A stretch of 64,000 nt of DNA, taken from the NCBI RefSeq assembly GCF_003033885.1, contig NZ_CP024081.1, forward strand, positions 1,275,898 to 1,339,897, in the 5' to 3' direction. The stretch is from Pseudomonas rhizophila (GTDB taxonomy: Bacteria; Pseudomonadota; Gammaproteobacteria; Pseudomonadales; Pseudomonadaceae). The position numbers were made by a program, and so were the translations under genes. Under the pieces are notes generated by a model. That model did not search any database. It saw only the letters and a list, made by a program, of their open reading frames with translations, and was not told where the DNA came from. Below are positions 18,751-32,856 of this stretch, piece after piece (position 1 is the stretch's first letter; every line of letters begins with the position of its first letter).

Positions 18751-19770
18751 ATGCTGGTGATGCGCCCCGCACAAATGGCGGATCTGGGCGAGGTACAGCG
18801 TCTGGCTGCGGACAGTCCGATCGGTGTCACTTCCTTGCCGGATGACGTGGAACGCCTGAGCGACAAGATCGCCGCGAGTGAAGCCTCGTTTGCCGCCGAA
18901 GTCAGCTTCAACGGCGAAGAAAGCTATTTCTTCGTCCTTGAAGACACCGCGACCGGCAAGCTGGCGGGCTGTTCGGCCATCGTTGCCTCGGCCGGTTATT
19001 CCGAGCCGTTCTACAGTTTCCGCAACGAAACGTTCGTTCACGCCTCCCGTGAGCTGAAGATCCACAACAAGATCCACGTGCTTTCCCAGTGCCACGACCT
19101 GACCGGCAACAGCTTGCTGACCAGCTTCTATGTGGTGCCGGAATTGGTCGGTTCGCCCTGGTCGGAACTCAATTCGCGTGGGCGCCTGCTGTTCGTCGCC
19201 AGCCATCCGGAGCGCTTTGCCGATTCGGTGGTGACCGAGATCGTCGGCTACAGCGATGAAAATGGCGACTCGCCGTTCTGGGACGCCATCGGTCGCAACT
19301 TTTTCGACCTCAACTACGCTGCCGCCGAGCGCCTGTGCGGGCTGAAGAGCCGCACCTTCCTCGCCGAGCTGATGCCGCATTACCCGATCTACGTGCCGCT
19401 GTTGCCGGACGCCGCCCAGGAAGCCATGGGCCAGGTCCATCCGCGTGCGCAGATCACTTTCGACATCCTCATGCGCGAGGGTTTCGAGACCGATCATTAC
19501 ATCGACATCTTTGACGGTGGCCCGACTCTGCATGCCCGTGTCTCGGGGATCCGCTCGATTGCCCAGAGCCGCGTGGTGCCGGTCAAACTCGGTGAGCCCG
19601 TCAAGGGCGCCGGCCGGCAATACCTGGTGGCCAACGCCCAGTTGCAGGATTACCGCGCCGTTCTGTTGGAGCTTGACTACGCGCCCGGCAAACCGGTGAC
19701 CCTGGATATGGAAGCGGCCGAAGCCTTGGGCGTCGGTGAGGGTGCCAGCGTGCGCCTGGTGGCGGTTTAA
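18751..19770 (+). CDS. aruF: arginine/ornithine N-succinyltransferase alpha subunit
   Basis: 339-residue AstA-family acyltransferase that, with AruG, transfers succinyl from succinyl-CoA to arginine or ornithine, the first AST step. It begins MLVMRPAQMADLGEVQRLA, with family blocks VLSQCHDLTGNSLLTSFYV, PFWDAIGRNFFDLNYAAAE, LIAELMP-type RTFLAELMPHYPIYVPLL and GQVHP. The ribosome site AAAGGAG is well placed. It is paralogous to AruG downstream; Pseudomonas uses the alpha/beta heteromer where enterobacteria have one AstA. Confidence 0.96.
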   Translation: MLVMRPAQMADLGEVQRLAADSPIGVTSLPDDVERLSDKIAASEASFAAEVSFNGEESYFFVLEDTATGKLAGCSAIVASAGYSEPFYSFRNETFVHASRELKIHNKIHVLSQCHDLTGNSLLTSFYVVPELVGSPWSELNSRGRLLFVASHPERFADSVVTEIVGYSDENGDSPFWDAIGRNFFDLNYAAAERLCGLKSRTFLAELMPHYPIYVPLLPDAAQEAMGQVHPRAQITFDILMREGFETDHYIDIFDGGPTLHARVSGIRSIAQSRVVPVKLGEPVKGAGRQYLVANAQLQDYRAVLLELDYAPGKPVTLDMEAAEALGVGEGASVRLVAV

Positions 19771-19824
19771 CGCCTTACAGCGAAGTTTCGCGGGTGGCGC
19801 AAGCGGCCCGTTTGAGGAGATAGC

Positions 19825-22316
<2,492 letters not shown>

Positions 22317-22321
22317 CCCCA

Positions 22322-22386
22322 ATCGCGAGCAGGCTCGCTCCCACAAGGACCATGCAAGACCCTGTGGGAGCGAGCCTGCTCGCGAA
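22322..22386. repeat. REP pair in outward arrangement between aruD and aruB
   Basis: ATCGCGAGCAGGCTCGCTCC followed about 20 bp later by GTGGGAGCGAGCCTGCTCGC. The order of the two arms is reversed relative to most pairs in this window. Confidence 0.85.
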
Positions 22387-22445
22387 GGCCGCGCTGCGGT
22401 CTTTACTGATGCCTATAAAAAACAGATTCTCGTGGAGCCTCGCTG

Positions 22446-23792
22446 ATGAAATCCTATGAAGTCAACTTTGACGGTCTAGTGGGGCCGACCCACAACTACG
22501 GCGGGCTCTCGTACGGCAACGTCGCGTCCCAGAGCAATAGCCAACAGTCCTCCAACCCCAAGGAAGCGGCGTTGCAGGGCCTGGCGAAAATGAAAGCGCT
22601 GATGGACATGGGCTTCCAGCAAGGTGTGCTGGCGCCACAGGAGCGTCCCGACGTGGCGGCCCTGCGTCGGTTGGGTTTTGCCGGCAGCGATGCCCAGGTC
22701 ATTCAGCAGGCTGCCAAAGAAGCGATGCCGCTGCTGGTCGCCAGTTGCTCGGCCTCCAGCATGTGGGTGGCCAACGCCGCCACTGTCAGCCCAAGCGCCG
22801 ACACGGCTGACGGCCGCGTGCATTTCACTGCCGCCAACCTGAACTGCAAATACCACCGCAGCATTGAACACCCGACCACCAGTCGCGTACTGGGGGCGAT
22901 GTTTGCCGATCAGCAGCACTTCGCCCACCACGCCGCGCTGCCAGCGGTGGCGCAGTTCGGCGACGAAGGCGCGGCCAACCACACGCGTTTCTGCCGGACC
23001 TACGGCGAGGCCGGTGTTGAATTCTTCGTGTTCGGCCGCAGCGCCTTCGATACCCGTTTTCCCGCGCCGCAGAAGTACCCGGCGCGCCAGACCCTGGAAG
23101 CTTCTCAAGCGGTCGCTCGTCTGCATGGTCTGAGGGAGGAGGGCGTGGTCTACGCCCAACAGAACCCATCGGTGATCGACCAGGGCGTGTTCCACAATGA
23201 TGTGATCGCGGTGGGCAACGGCGAAGTGTTGTTCTATCACGAGGATGCGTTTCTCGAGACCGACCGGATGCTGGCCGAGCTGAGCAGCAAACTCGCCAAG
23301 GTCGGTGGGAAATTTCAGTCGGTATGCGTGCCGCGTTCGGCGGTTACCGTCGATGACGCGGTACGTTCCTACCTGTTCAATAGCCAGTTGCTGTCGCGTC
23401 CCGACGGCTCGATGCTGTTGATCGTGCCGGAGGAGTGCCGCGGCAACGAACGCGTCTGGCAGTACCTGCAAGGCCTGACGGGCTCTGGCGGGGTGATCGG
23501 CGAAGTGAAGGTCTTCGACCTCAAGCAAAGCATGCAGAACGGCGGTGGCCCGGCTTGCCTGAGGCTGCGCGTGGCACTCAATGAAACCGAACTGGCCGCC
23601 GTCAACCCAGGGGTTATCATGACCGCGCCGTTGTACGATTCGCTGACCCAATGGGTCGAGCGTCACTACCGCGATCGCATGACCGAAAACGACCTGGCAG
23701 ACCCGCAGTTGCTGCTCGAATGCCGGGCGGCACTGGATGAGCTGACACAAATCCTTAAACTTGGCGCGGTTTATCCTTTCCAGATCAATTGA
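22446..23792 (+). CDS. aruB: N-succinylarginine dihydrolase
   Basis: 448-residue AstB-family enzyme that splits N2-succinylarginine to succinylornithine, CO2 and two NH3. It has the family start ([19 protein letters not shown]) and the catalytic cysteine in [11 protein letters not shown] (C371, matching C365 of E. coli AstB). Length is normal. It follows aruD after a REP pair, in the same direction. Confidence 0.97.
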   Translation: MKSYEVNFDGLVGPTHNYGGLSYGNVASQSNSQQSSNPKEAALQGLAKMKALMDMGFQQGVLAPQERPDVAALRRLGFAGSDAQVIQQAAKEAMPLLVASCSASSMWVANAATVSPSADTADGRVHFTAANLNCKYHRSIEHPTTSRVLGAMFADQQHFAHHAALPAVAQFGDEGAANHTRFCRTYGEAGVEFFVFGRSAFDTRFPAPQKYPARQTLEASQAVARLHGLREEGVVYAQQNPSVIDQGVFHNDVIAVGNGEVLFYHEDAFLETDRMLAELSSKLAKVGGKFQSVCVPRSAVTVDDAVRSYLFNSQLLSRPDGSMLLIVPEECRGNERVWQYLQGLTGSGGVIGEVKVFDLKQSMQNGGGPACLRLRVALNETELAAVNPGVIMTAPLYDSLTQWVERHYRDRMTENDLADPQLLLECRAALDELTQILKLGAVYPFQIN

Positions 23793-23862
23793 AAGCGCGC
23801 GCGACCTGACTACAGTCAAAGCAGGGCGCGTTGCCTTTTTCCCCCGACGAGAACGTAAAAAC

Positions 23863-24150
23863 ATGAGCGATACCTTGCAACTGATCCTTGAAGACACCGA
23901 CGGCACCCAACTGGAAACCTCCTGCACCCGCGTTGCGGTCATGTGGCAGGGCAAAGAGCTGTGGATCCAGCAGGACGGCCGCGGTCAGTTGCTGATCGGT
24001 GTCGATGTCGAAGAAGGCGATGAGGAATACGCCAACCTGTTGTTGCGCCCATTGGCGACCAACCTGGTGAGCCTGCAACTGGAAATGGAACCGGCCGACA
24101 TGGGCGACGATGATCATGTCCATGGCCCGGATTGCGGCCACGACCATTAA
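23863..24150 (+). CDS. small conserved protein of the aru cluster (PA0900-like)
   Basis: 95-residue protein between aruB and aruE, an arrangement also found in P. aeruginosa. It has a beta-rich body ([40 protein letters not shown]) and an acidic, histidine-rich tail ([17 protein letters not shown]) that could bind metal. Homologues are often labelled topoisomerase II, for which nothing in the sequence gives support. The aruE ATG is 12 bp downstream, so co-expression with a zinc enzyme is likely; a metal-handling role is speculation. Confidence 0.8.
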   Translation: MSDTLQLILEDTDGTQLETSCTRVAVMWQGKELWIQQDGRGQLLIGVDVEEGDEEYANLLLRPLATNLVSLQLEMEPADMGDDDHVHGPDCGHDH

Positions 24151-24161
24151 GGAGCCGCGCT

Positions 24162-25169
24162 ATGCTCGCCCTCGGCAAATTGCTTGAACTGACCCTCGCC
24201 GGCCGTGAACCGGCGGAGAAGACTCAACTGACTGTCGAGGGCGTACGGATGCGCTGGCTGAGCGAGGGCGCGCTGGAGGTCAAGCCGCCCCAGGCCCGGG
24301 ACAATGGCCAGGACCTGTTGCTGTCAGCCGGTATCCACGGCAACGAAACCGCACCGATCGAATTGCTTGATCGGTTGCTGCACGACATCGCCCGTGGGGA
24401 TCTCAAGCCACGGGCACGCATTCTGTTTCTGTTCGGCAATCCCGAGGCCATTCGTCGCGGAGAGCGTTTTGTCGAGCAGGACGTCAATCGGTTGTTCAAT
24501 GGTCGCCATGAGTTGAGCGGCGGCGCCGAGGCGTTGCGGGCGTGCGAATTGGAGCGGTTGGCCGCCAGTTTCTTCAGCGTGCCGGACCGCAGTCGCTTGC
24601 ATTACGACCTGCACACCGCCATCCGGGGTTCGAAGATTGAGCAATTCGCCCTGTATCCGTGGAAGGAAGGTCGCCAGCATTCACGCCGTGAACTGGCGCG
24701 GCTGCGCGCCGCCGGCATGGAAGCGGTGCTGCTGCAGAACAAACCGTCCATTGTGTTCAGCGCCTACACCTATGACCAGTTGGGTGCCGAGTCTTTCACC
24801 CTGGAACTGGGCAAGGCCCGGCCGTTCGGGGAAAACGACGGTGTCAACGTCAGCCTGCTGGAAACCCGTCTGCAACAGATCATCGAAGGCAGCGAACCCG
24901 AATCGGACGAAAGTCTGGACGGCCTGCAACTGTTCAGCGTCGCGCGGGAAATCATCAAGCACAGCGACAGTTTCCGCCTGAACCTACCGGCGGACATCGA
25001 GAACTTCTCGGAACTTGGAAAAGGTTATGTGCTGGCCGAAGACATTGCCCAGACCCGCTGGGTGATCGAAGAAGAGGGCGCCCGGATCATCTTCCCCAAC
25101 CCCAAGGTGAAGAATGGTTTGCGGGCCGGGATCCTGATTGTGCCGGCGACGGACGAAAACCTGGCCTGA
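24162..25169 (+). CDS. aruE: succinylglutamate desuccinylase
   Basis: 335-residue AstE-family zinc hydrolase (M14-like) that releases glutamate and succinate from succinylglutamate, the last AST step. Zinc ligands are visible as HGNE (in [16 protein letters not shown]) and the histidine of [26 protein letters not shown] carries the catalytic glutamate region. Start at ATG 24162, with AAGGAG 6-7 bp upstream, immediately after the small His-rich gene. Confidence 0.96.
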   Translation: MLALGKLLELTLAGREPAEKTQLTVEGVRMRWLSEGALEVKPPQARDNGQDLLLSAGIHGNETAPIELLDRLLHDIARGDLKPRARILFLFGNPEAIRRGERFVEQDVNRLFNGRHELSGGAEALRACELERLAASFFSVPDRSRLHYDLHTAIRGSKIEQFALYPWKEGRQHSRRELARLRAAGMEAVLLQNKPSIVFSAYTYDQLGAESFTLELGKARPFGENDGVNVSLLETRLQQIIEGSEPESDESLDGLQLFSVAREIIKHSDSFRLNLPADIENFSELGKGYVLAEDIAQTRWVIEEEGARIIFPNPKVKNGLRAGILIVPATDENLA

Positions 25170-25198
25170 CCTGAATCCCAAACTGATACAAGCCTTTT

Positions 25199-25287
25199 GT
25201 GGGAGCGAGCTTGCTCGCGATGACGGAGTGCCAGTCGCCATTGCTGTCGACTGCTACATTGCTATCGCGAGCAGGCTCGCTCCCACA
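25199..25287. repeat. REP inverted pair downstream of aruE
   Basis: GTGGGAGCGAGCTTGCTCGC facing ATCGCGAGCAGGCTCGCTCC between two convergent genes (aruE and the ribH paralogue). Confidence 0.87.
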
Positions 25288-25306
25288 TTTGGATCTGTGT
25301 CTGGAT

Positions 25307-25816
25307 TTAGACCGCTACCGCCCGCTGCTCACTGCGCCGCAACGCCCGGGTCTTGTGCAGGGTATCGGCACAGGTCTTCGCCGCTTCCTGGCCCTTGTGC
25401 ACGAAATGCTCAAAGAAGAACTTCTGATGTTCTTCCCCAGCGTGGAAGTGATGGGGAGTGAGTACGACCGAGAACACCGGCACCTCGGTTTCCAGCTGAA
25501 CCTGCATCAGGCCGCTGATCACCGATTGGGCGACGAATTCGTGACGGTAGATGCCGCCGTCCACCACCAGGCCAGCGGCGACGATGCCGGCGTAGCGGCC
25601 AGATTTGGCCAGCAGCTTGGCATGCAGCGGGATCTCGAAGGCGCCGCCGACTTCGAAGAAGTCGATATCGCTTTCCTGATAACCCTGATTGATCATTTCG
25701 GCGACGAAACCTTTACGACTCTGGTCGACGATTTCCTTGTGCCAGCAGGCCTGGATGAACGCGACGCGCTCGCCCGGATGATGTTTGCTTTTGCTGTCGA
25801 TTGCGGTGGGTTGCAT
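25307..25816 (-). CDS. ribH: 6,7-dimethyl-8-ribityllumazine synthase, RibH2-type
   Basis: 169-residue lumazine synthase, the penultimate riboflavin enzyme. The N-terminus (RVAFIQACWHKEIVDQ) with tryptophan where the canonical icosahedral enzyme has phenylalanine, and the shortened FEVGGAFEIPLHAKLLAKSG block, point to the RibH2 (decameric) class known from Brucella and rhizobia rather than the housekeeping RibH. It stands alone, not in a rib operon, about 106 bp downstream of an FMN riboswitch. The catalytic histidine lies in DGGIYRHEFVAQSV. It is probably an accessory copy expressed under flavin shortage. Confidence 0.9.
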   Translation of the reverse strand: MQPTAIDSKSKHHPGERVAFIQACWHKEIVDQSRKGFVAEMINQGYQESDIDFFEVGGAFEIPLHAKLLAKSGRYAGIVAAGLVVDGGIYRHEFVAQSVISGLMQVQLETEVPVFSVVLTPHHFHAGEEHQKFFFEHFVHKGQEAAKTCADTLHKTRALRRSEQRAVAV

Positions 25817-25922
25817 GTTCTGGTTCCTGTTTGTGTAAAAAACAGGGCGTCATGAATCGAAGGGGATTCGAGGGTGCGTCGCGCGCAGACAGTCGCAGAC
25901 GGCCCCTGGGTGCCGATCCCGT

Positions 25923-26082
25923 TCTCTCTTCATCCGGACTATGACCGTCGGCCCCGGAATCACACCGGGTCTGCTGACCTTGACGCTACACCGCAAAAGC
26001 CGTGTATCGCCAAGCGCTCGCGGGCTATGCACCTTGCGTGCAATTACCGCCGGTGGGGAATTGCACCCCGCCCTGAGAACGT
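25923..26082 (-). promoter_or_regulatory. FMN riboswitch (RFN element)
   Basis: On the minus strand the conserved RFN blocks appear in order: CTCAGGGCGGGGTGCAATTC, CCCACCGGCGGTAATTGC, AGCCCGCGAGCG, GGTCAGCAGACCCGGTGTGA, TTCCGGGGCCGACGGTCATA and GTCCGGATGAAGAGAG. All six helices can form. Its only downstream gene is the RibH2-type lumazine synthase, so FMN should switch that gene off. Confidence 0.95.
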
Positions 26083-26130
26083 TTCGCCGCCATGGTTTTT
26101 GGCGGCGCAGGATTTTTAACACATAACCCC

Positions 26131-26221
26131 TGTGGGAGCGAGCTTGCTCGCGATAGCGGTGGTTCAGATTGCATTGATGTTGGATGCGCTGGCACCATCG
26201 CGAGCAAGCTCGCTCCCACAG
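26131..26221. repeat. REP inverted pair upstream of the FMN riboswitch
   Basis: GTGGGAGCGAGCTTGCTCGC facing ATCGCGAGCAAGCTCGCTCC, in the divergent region between the riboswitch and the threonine aldolase gene; promoters for both must lie around it. Confidence 0.87.
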
Positions 26222-26347
26222 GTGTTCTGAGTGATATTCAGGTGCAGGTGATCTTTTCCTTCGACTGGTCTTGATTAATCGTCGCCATGACCGCAGTAAT
26301 TGACCTTCGAAAGGGAATTCCCCCCACCCGCACCCGAGGCCAGATTC

Positions 26348-27352
26348 ATGAGCGTTATCGATCTTCGCAGCGACACCGTCACCCAACCTTCCGCCGCCAT
26401 GCTGGATGCGATGGCCAGCGCGCCGACCGGCGACGATGTGTATGGCGAAGATCCGACCATCAATCGCCTCGAGGCCGAACTGGCCGGGCGCCTGGGCTTT
26501 GCCGCGGCGCTGTTCGTACCCACCGGCACCATGAGCAACTTGCTGGGGCTTATGGCCCATTGCGAGCGTGGTGATGAATACATCGTTGGCCAGCAGGCTC
26601 ACACCTATAAATACGAAGGCGGCGGGGCGGCGGTACTGGGTTCAATCCAGCCGCAACCCCTTGACGTGCAAGCGGACGGCTCTCTGGACCTGGAGCAGGT
26701 TGCTGCCGCGATCAAAGCCGATGACTTCCACTTTGCCCGTACTCGCCTGCTGGCGCTGGAAAACACCATGCAAGGCAAGGTCCTGCCGCTGGAGTATCTG
26801 GCCCGGGCCCGGCGTTTCACGCGCGAGCACGGCCTGGCGTTGCACCTTGACGGCGCGCGGCTGTACAACGCCGCGGTCAAGTTGAACGTCGATGCCCGGG
26901 AGATCACCCAACATTTCGATTCGGTGTCGGTGTGCCTGTCCAAGGGCCTTGGCGCTCCCGTTGGCTCGGTCCTCTGCGGCAGCGTCGAACTGATCGGCAA
27001 GGCGCGCCGGCTGCGCAAGATGGTGGGCGGGGGTATGCGCCAGGCCGGGATCCTGGCTGCGGCGGGGTTGTATGCCCTGGATCATCAGGTCCAGCGCCTG
27101 GCCGATGACCACGCCAATGCCCAGCGGCTTGCCGAGGGCTTGCGTGGGGCGGGTTACGAGGTCGAGCCGGTGCAGACCAACATGGTCTACGTGCAGATGG
27201 GCGAGCGGGCCGAGGCCATCAGGGCGTTTGCCGCCGAGCGTGGTATCAAGCTCAGCGCCGCGCCGCGCCTGCGAATGGTGACCCACATGGATGTCAGCGG
27301 CGCGCAAATCGACGAAGTGATCCGCTCTTTCGTCGACTTTTCCCGTAACTGA
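26348..27352 (+). CDS. ltaE: low-specificity L-threonine aldolase
   Basis: 334-residue fold-type I PLP enzyme of the beta-eliminating lyase family; cleaves L-threonine or L-allo-threonine to glycine and acetaldehyde. Seen: [65 protein letters not shown] and the PLP lysine K199 in [16 protein letters not shown]. Start at ATG 26348 (MSVIDLRSD); the longer open frame upstream is not family-like. It lies between the ribH leader and alaS. Confidence 0.92.
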   Translation: MSVIDLRSDTVTQPSAAMLDAMASAPTGDDVYGEDPTINRLEAELAGRLGFAAALFVPTGTMSNLLGLMAHCERGDEYIVGQQAHTYKYEGGGAAVLGSIQPQPLDVQADGSLDLEQVAAAIKADDFHFARTRLLALENTMQGKVLPLEYLARARRFTREHGLALHLDGARLYNAAVKLNVDAREITQHFDSVSVCLSKGLGAPVGSVLCGSVELIGKARRLRKMVGGGMRQAGILAAAGLYALDHQVQRLADDHANAQRLAEGLRGAGYEVEPVQTNMVYVQMGERAEAIRAFAAERGIKLSAAPRLRMVTHMDVSGAQIDEVIRSFVDFSRN

Positions 27353-27418
27353 CCCGCCAAGCGGCCCAATTGACAGTTTCTATCGCATAAACACGCTGTA
27401 CCCCACGCGAAGGGCCGA

Positions 27419-27424
27419 TATAAT
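27419..27424 (+). promoter_or_regulatory. putative -10 box of the alaS promoter
   Basis: TATAAT with GATA immediately upstream, 75 bp before the alaS ATG. The -35 is poor at the expected distance (TGTACC at 27397-27402, 16-bp spacing), so this is only a candidate. Confidence 0.4.
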
Positions 27425-27498
27425 GCGGCCCTTTGCCGTTGCTTCGTCTGTTGACGTTTTGCACAGGCCTTTGGCCGCAGCCTCCGTGGAAGAACCTA

Positions 27499-30123
<2,625 letters not shown>

Positions 30124-30212
30124 GGCAGTGCTCCGGGGTCGTCGTCTAGTGACGACTCCGGTCGCTGTTGAGTGATTATTGGGCGCCCTTCATGGGCAGA
30201 GGCGGCTTTGAA

Positions 30213-31454
30213 ATGGCTTTGATCGTACAGAAATTTGGAGGCACCTCGGTCGGTACTGTCGAGAGAATCGAACAAGTCGCCGACAAGGTTAAGAAATTCC
30301 GTGAAGCGGGCGATGACCTGGTGGTTGTGCTGTCGGCAATGAGCGGCGAGACCAACCGTCTGATCGATCTGGCCAAGCAAATCAGCGGCGACCAACAGCC
30401 GGTTCCGCGCGAACTGGATGTGATCGTTTCCACTGGCGAGCAGGTGACCATCGCCTTGCTGGCCATGGCGCTGATCAAGCGGGGTGTGCCGGCGGTGTCC
30501 TACACCGGCAACCAGGTTCGTATCCTGACGGACAGCGCGCACAATAAAGCGCGTATTCTGCAGATCGACGATCAGAAAATTCGCGGCGACCTGAAGGCCG
30601 GTCGCGTCGTGGTGGTCGCCGGTTTCCAGGGTGTGGACGAGCACGGCAATATCACCACTCTCGGCCGTGGCGGTTCCGATACCACGGGCGTGGCGCTGGC
30701 GGCGGCACTCAAGGCTGACGAATGCCAGATCTACACCGATGTGGATGGTGTCTACACCACCGACCCACGGGTGGTGCCTGTGGCTCAGCGCCTGGACAAG
30801 ATCACCTTCGAAGAGATGCTGGAAATGGCCAGCCTCGGTTCCAAGGTGCTGCAGATCCGGGCCGTCGAATTCGCTGGCAAGTACAACGTTCCGCTGCGCG
30901 TTCTGCACAGCTTCAAAGAGGGTCCGGGCACCCTCATTACTATTGATGAAGAGGAATCCATGGAACAGCCGATCATTTCCGGCATCGCTTTCAACCGCGA
31001 TGAAGCCAAGCTGACCATCCGTGGCGTGCCAGACACCCCCGGCGTGGCGTTCAAGATTCTCGGCCCGATCAGTGCCGCGAACATCGAAGTCGACATGATC
31101 GTGCAGAACGTCGCGCACGATAACACCACCGACTTCACCTTCACCGTGCACCGCAACGACTACCAGGCCGCTGAAGCGGTGCTGAAAAAGACTGCTGACG
31201 AGATTGGTGCCCGGGAAGTGGTGGGTGATACCAAGATCGCCAAGGTCTCGATCGTCGGTGTCGGCATGCGCTCTCACGCAGGCGTGGCCAGCCGTATGTT
31301 CGAATCCCTGGCCAAGGAAAGCATCAACATCCAGATGATCTCTACTTCGGAAATCAAGGTTTCCGTGGTCATCGAAGAGAAGTACCTGGAGCTGGCCGTG
31401 CGCGCCCTGCACACGGCTTTCGAACTCGACGCTGCTGCCCGACAGGGCGAGTAA
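30213..31454 (+). CDS. lysC: aspartate kinase
   Basis: 413-residue aspartokinase, the first step to lysine, threonine and methionine. Kinase domain: LIVQKFGGTSVG, LSAMSGETNRLI, STGEQVTIAL, GRGGSDTTGVALAAAL, DVDGVYTTDPR. Two ACT domains follow from about residue 265 and mediate feedback inhibition. An ATG at codon 250 (30960) is preceded by GAAGAGG, which matches the position of the internal beta-subunit start in Bacillus and Corynebacterium lysC; an alpha2beta2 enzyme is therefore likely. A strong terminator follows. Confidence 0.97.
   Translation: MALIVQKFGGTSVGTVERIEQVADKVKKFREAGDDLVVVLSAMSGETNRLIDLAKQISGDQQPVPRELDVIVSTGEQVTIALLAMALIKRGVPAVSYTGNQVRILTDSAHNKARILQIDDQKIRGDLKAGRVVVVAGFQGVDEHGNITTLGRGGSDTTGVALAAALKADECQIYTDVDGVYTTDPRVVPVAQRLDKITFEEMLEMASLGSKVLQIRAVEFAGKYNVPLRVLHSFKEGPGTLITIDEEESMEQPIISGIAFNRDEAKLTIRGVPDTPGVAFKILGPISAANIEVDMIVQNVAHDNTTDFTFTVHRNDYQAAEAVLKKTADEIGAREVVGDTKIAKVSIVGVGMRSHAGVASRMFESLAKESINIQMISTSEIKVSVVIEEKYLELAVRALHTAFELDAAARQGE
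30960..31454 (+). CDS. lysC: probable in-frame lysC beta subunit (internal start)
   Basis: In-frame ATG (MEQPIISGIAFNRDEAKL) with GAAGAGG 5 nt upstream would give a 164-residue protein holding both ACT regulatory domains. Homologous aspartokinases of the alpha2beta2 class make a beta subunit this way. Visible here: the ATG, spacing and ribosome site. Use of the start is inferred. Confidence 0.5.
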   Translation: MEQPIISGIAFNRDEAKLTIRGVPDTPGVAFKILGPISAANIEVDMIVQNVAHDNTTDFTFTVHRNDYQAAEAVLKKTADEIGAREVVGDTKIAKVSIVGVGMRSHAGVASRMFESLAKESINIQMISTSEIKVSVVIEEKYLELAVRALHTAFELDAAARQGE

Positions 31455-31466
31455 GGCGTTGTCTTG

Positions 31467-31495
31467 GGGCGCGGTTTACCGCGCCCTTTGTTTTT
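31467..31495 (+). terminator. lysC rho-independent terminator
   Basis: Stem GGGCGCGG (31467-31474) / CCGCGCCC (31479-31486) with a 4-nt loop, followed by TTTGTTTTT. Confidence 0.88.
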
Positions 31496-31636
31496 CTGAA
31501 AGGCGCGCTCCAAAACTGTTCTTTTGCTCGCGCTGGTCAATACTAGGCTTGTAGGCTGCGACCGTTTCGGTTCGTAGGGCCTACGCCTTTTTTTGCAGAC
31601 TGTTGTCCCTGAACTGAATTGCGTGAGGAGAAAGGT

Positions 31637-31825
31637 ATGCTGATTCTGACTCGTCGGTGCGCAGAGAGCCTGATTATTGGCGATGGCGAAATCACCGTGA
31701 CCGTGCTCGGCGTCAAAGGAAATCAAGTGCGTATTGGCGTCAACGCCCCGAAAGAGGTCGCGGTGCACCGAGAGGAAATTTACCTGCGTATCAAGAAAGA
31801 GAAGGACGACGAACCAAGCCATTAA
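31637..31825 (+). CDS. rsmA: carbon storage / secondary metabolism regulator RsmA (CsrA)
   Basis: 62-residue RNA-binding protein of the CsrA family ([36 protein letters not shown] with the key RNA-contact region VHREEI). It binds GGA motifs in mRNA leaders and represses secondary metabolism and biofilm genes; Gac-controlled small RNAs titrate it. AGGAGAAAGG precedes the ATG by 3-6 nt. The 140 bp after the lysC terminator contain its own promoter region, as elsewhere in Pseudomonas. Confidence 0.97.
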   Translation: MLILTRRCAESLIIGDGEITVTVLGVKGNQVRIGVNAPKEVAVHREEIYLRIKKEKDDEPSH

Positions 31826-31844
31826 TTTTTATCGTTTTTTATGT

Positions 31845-31873
31845 TTGCAAACGGGGATGAAGGTGGTTAATAT
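31845..31873 (+). promoter_or_regulatory. sigma-70 promoter of tRNA-Ser
   Basis: TTGCAA (31845-31850), 17 bp, TAATAT (31868-31873), 15 bp before the tRNA. Confidence 0.7.
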
Positions 31874-31887
31874 ACGCCCCGTGTTGC

Positions 31888-31978
31888 GGAGAGCTGGCCG
31901 AGTGGCCGAAGGCGCTCCCCTGCTAAGGGAGTACACCTCAAAAGGGTGTCGGGGGTTCGAATCCCCCGTTCTCCGCCA
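31888..31978 (+). tRNA. tRNA-Ser(GCU)
   Basis: 91-nt class II tRNA with a long variable arm. Acceptor stem GGAGAGC / GTTCTCC, anticodon loop CTGCTAA in stem CCCCT..AGGGG region (anticodon GCT), T arm GGGGGTTCGAATCCCCC, encoded CCA. Confidence 0.97.
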
Positions 31979-32044
31979 TTATTTATTTAGTGCGACGTAA
32001 TCTGGCTTTATCGGTAAGTTATTGAAATTACTGAAAAAAAGCGC

Positions 32045-32072
32045 TTTACAAAAAGATTCGGCGACCTATAAT
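32045..32072 (+). promoter_or_regulatory. sigma-70 promoter of the tRNA-Arg pair
   Basis: TTTACA (32045-32050), 16 bp, TATAAT (32067-32072), followed by a GC-rich discriminator (GCGCGGC), usual for stable RNA promoters. Confidence 0.78.
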
Positions 32073-32086
32073 GCGCGGCAACAAAT

Positions 32087-32163
32087 GCACTCGTAGCTCA
32101 GCTGGATAGAGTACTCGGCTACGAACCGAGCGGTCACAGGTTCGAATCCTGTCGAGTGCACCA
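32087..32163 (+). tRNA. tRNA-Arg(ACG), copy 1
   Basis: 77 nt. Acceptor GCACTCG / CGAGTGC, anticodon loop CTACGAA (ACG, read as ICG), T arm with GGTTCGAATCC, encoded CCA. Confidence 0.97.
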
Positions 32164-32235
32164 TTTAAGAGTTTTTTGCAGTGATGCAAATAACTTGGCT
32201 TCAACCAGTTGTGATCTGGTATAAAACCACAACTT

Positions 32236-32312
32236 GCACTCGTAGCTCAGCTGGATAGAGTACTCGGCTACGAACCGAGCGGTCACAGGTTCGAATCCTG
32301 TCGAGTGCACCA
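32236..32312 (+). tRNA. tRNA-Arg(ACG), copy 2
   Basis: Identical in all 77 nt to copy 1, after a 72-nt spacer. No separate strong promoter is seen, so the two are probably one transcript. Confidence 0.97.
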
Positions 32313-32321
32313 AACACCAAA

Positions 32322-32349
32322 AAGCCCGCGTTTAACGCGGGCTTTTTGC
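32322..32349 (+). terminator. terminator of the tRNA-Arg transcript
   Basis: Stem AGCCCGCG (32323-32330) / CGCGGGCT with loop TTTAA, then TTTT. It lies at the end of the convergent gene at 32353 and may serve both strands. Confidence 0.87.
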
Positions 32350-32352
32350 TGT

Positions 32353-32856
32353 CTACGATTTGCCTTTCACGCACCCTTTCTCATCGAACACGATCTCTGC
32401 GCTGCGACCTTTTTTCGCTTTGTAGGTATATCGCGTGCTCGAATTCCTGATTTTGACCGAGTCGGGTCTGCCCAGGGCGCTTTCCACGTCCTGCTGGCTC
32501 ATGCCACTGACGACTCGCTGGTTCATGATCGCTTCGCGGCGTTGCCTGGCATTGAGCAGGTTGCCACAGCGGTCTTCGAGTTGGCCGACAACAGTCGGTT
32601 CCTTGCGGTTGGCTTTGTTGCCGAATGTTTGCCGAAACTCTGCTTCGGGCAGCATGGCCTCTGTCATTGGCTCGGCCCTGCCCGGGCTGGTCGGATGGAT
32701 CTGCTGAAGTGACAGGGTTTCTTCCTGTCGGCAACTCAGGGTGGTAAAGGTCACGTGCCCGGCGGTATTTTCGCAGCGATGCACGCTTTGCCCGGCAGCC
32801 CCCAAAGGCAGGCAGGGCAGGGCAGCGAGTAAAAACAGGTAGCGACTGACGAGCAT
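32353..32856 (-). CDS. secreted/envelope protein with DUF4124-like N-terminus
   Basis: 167-residue protein with a signal peptide (MLVSRYLFLLAALPCLPLGAAG) followed by a DUF4124-like segment (VHRCENTAGHVTFTTLSCRQEE), a variable linker, and a C-terminal segment (MNQRVVSGMSQQDVESALGRPDSVKIRN) resembling the SmpA/OmlA-type beta domain. It is probably periplasmic. No specific function is known. It is monocistronic and convergent with the tRNA genes. Confidence 0.75.
   Translation of the reverse strand: MLVSRYLFLLAALPCLPLGAAGQSVHRCENTAGHVTFTTLSCRQEETLSLQQIHPTSPGRAEPMTEAMLPEAEFRQTFGNKANRKEPTVVGQLEDRCGNLLNARQRREAIMNQRVVSGMSQQDVESALGRPDSVKIRNSSTRYTYKAKKGRSAEIVFDEKGCVKGKS

Noticed and set aside
30136..30162. 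Hairpin GTCGTC-TAGT-GACGAC between alaS and lysC as a terminator
   Set aside because: No T-run follows; it may be a leader structure but cannot be called a terminator.
32087..32312. Two identical tRNA-Arg(ACG) genes as an assembly duplication
   Set aside because: The spacer differs from both flanks, and tandem tRNA-Arg copies are common; nothing suggests an error.
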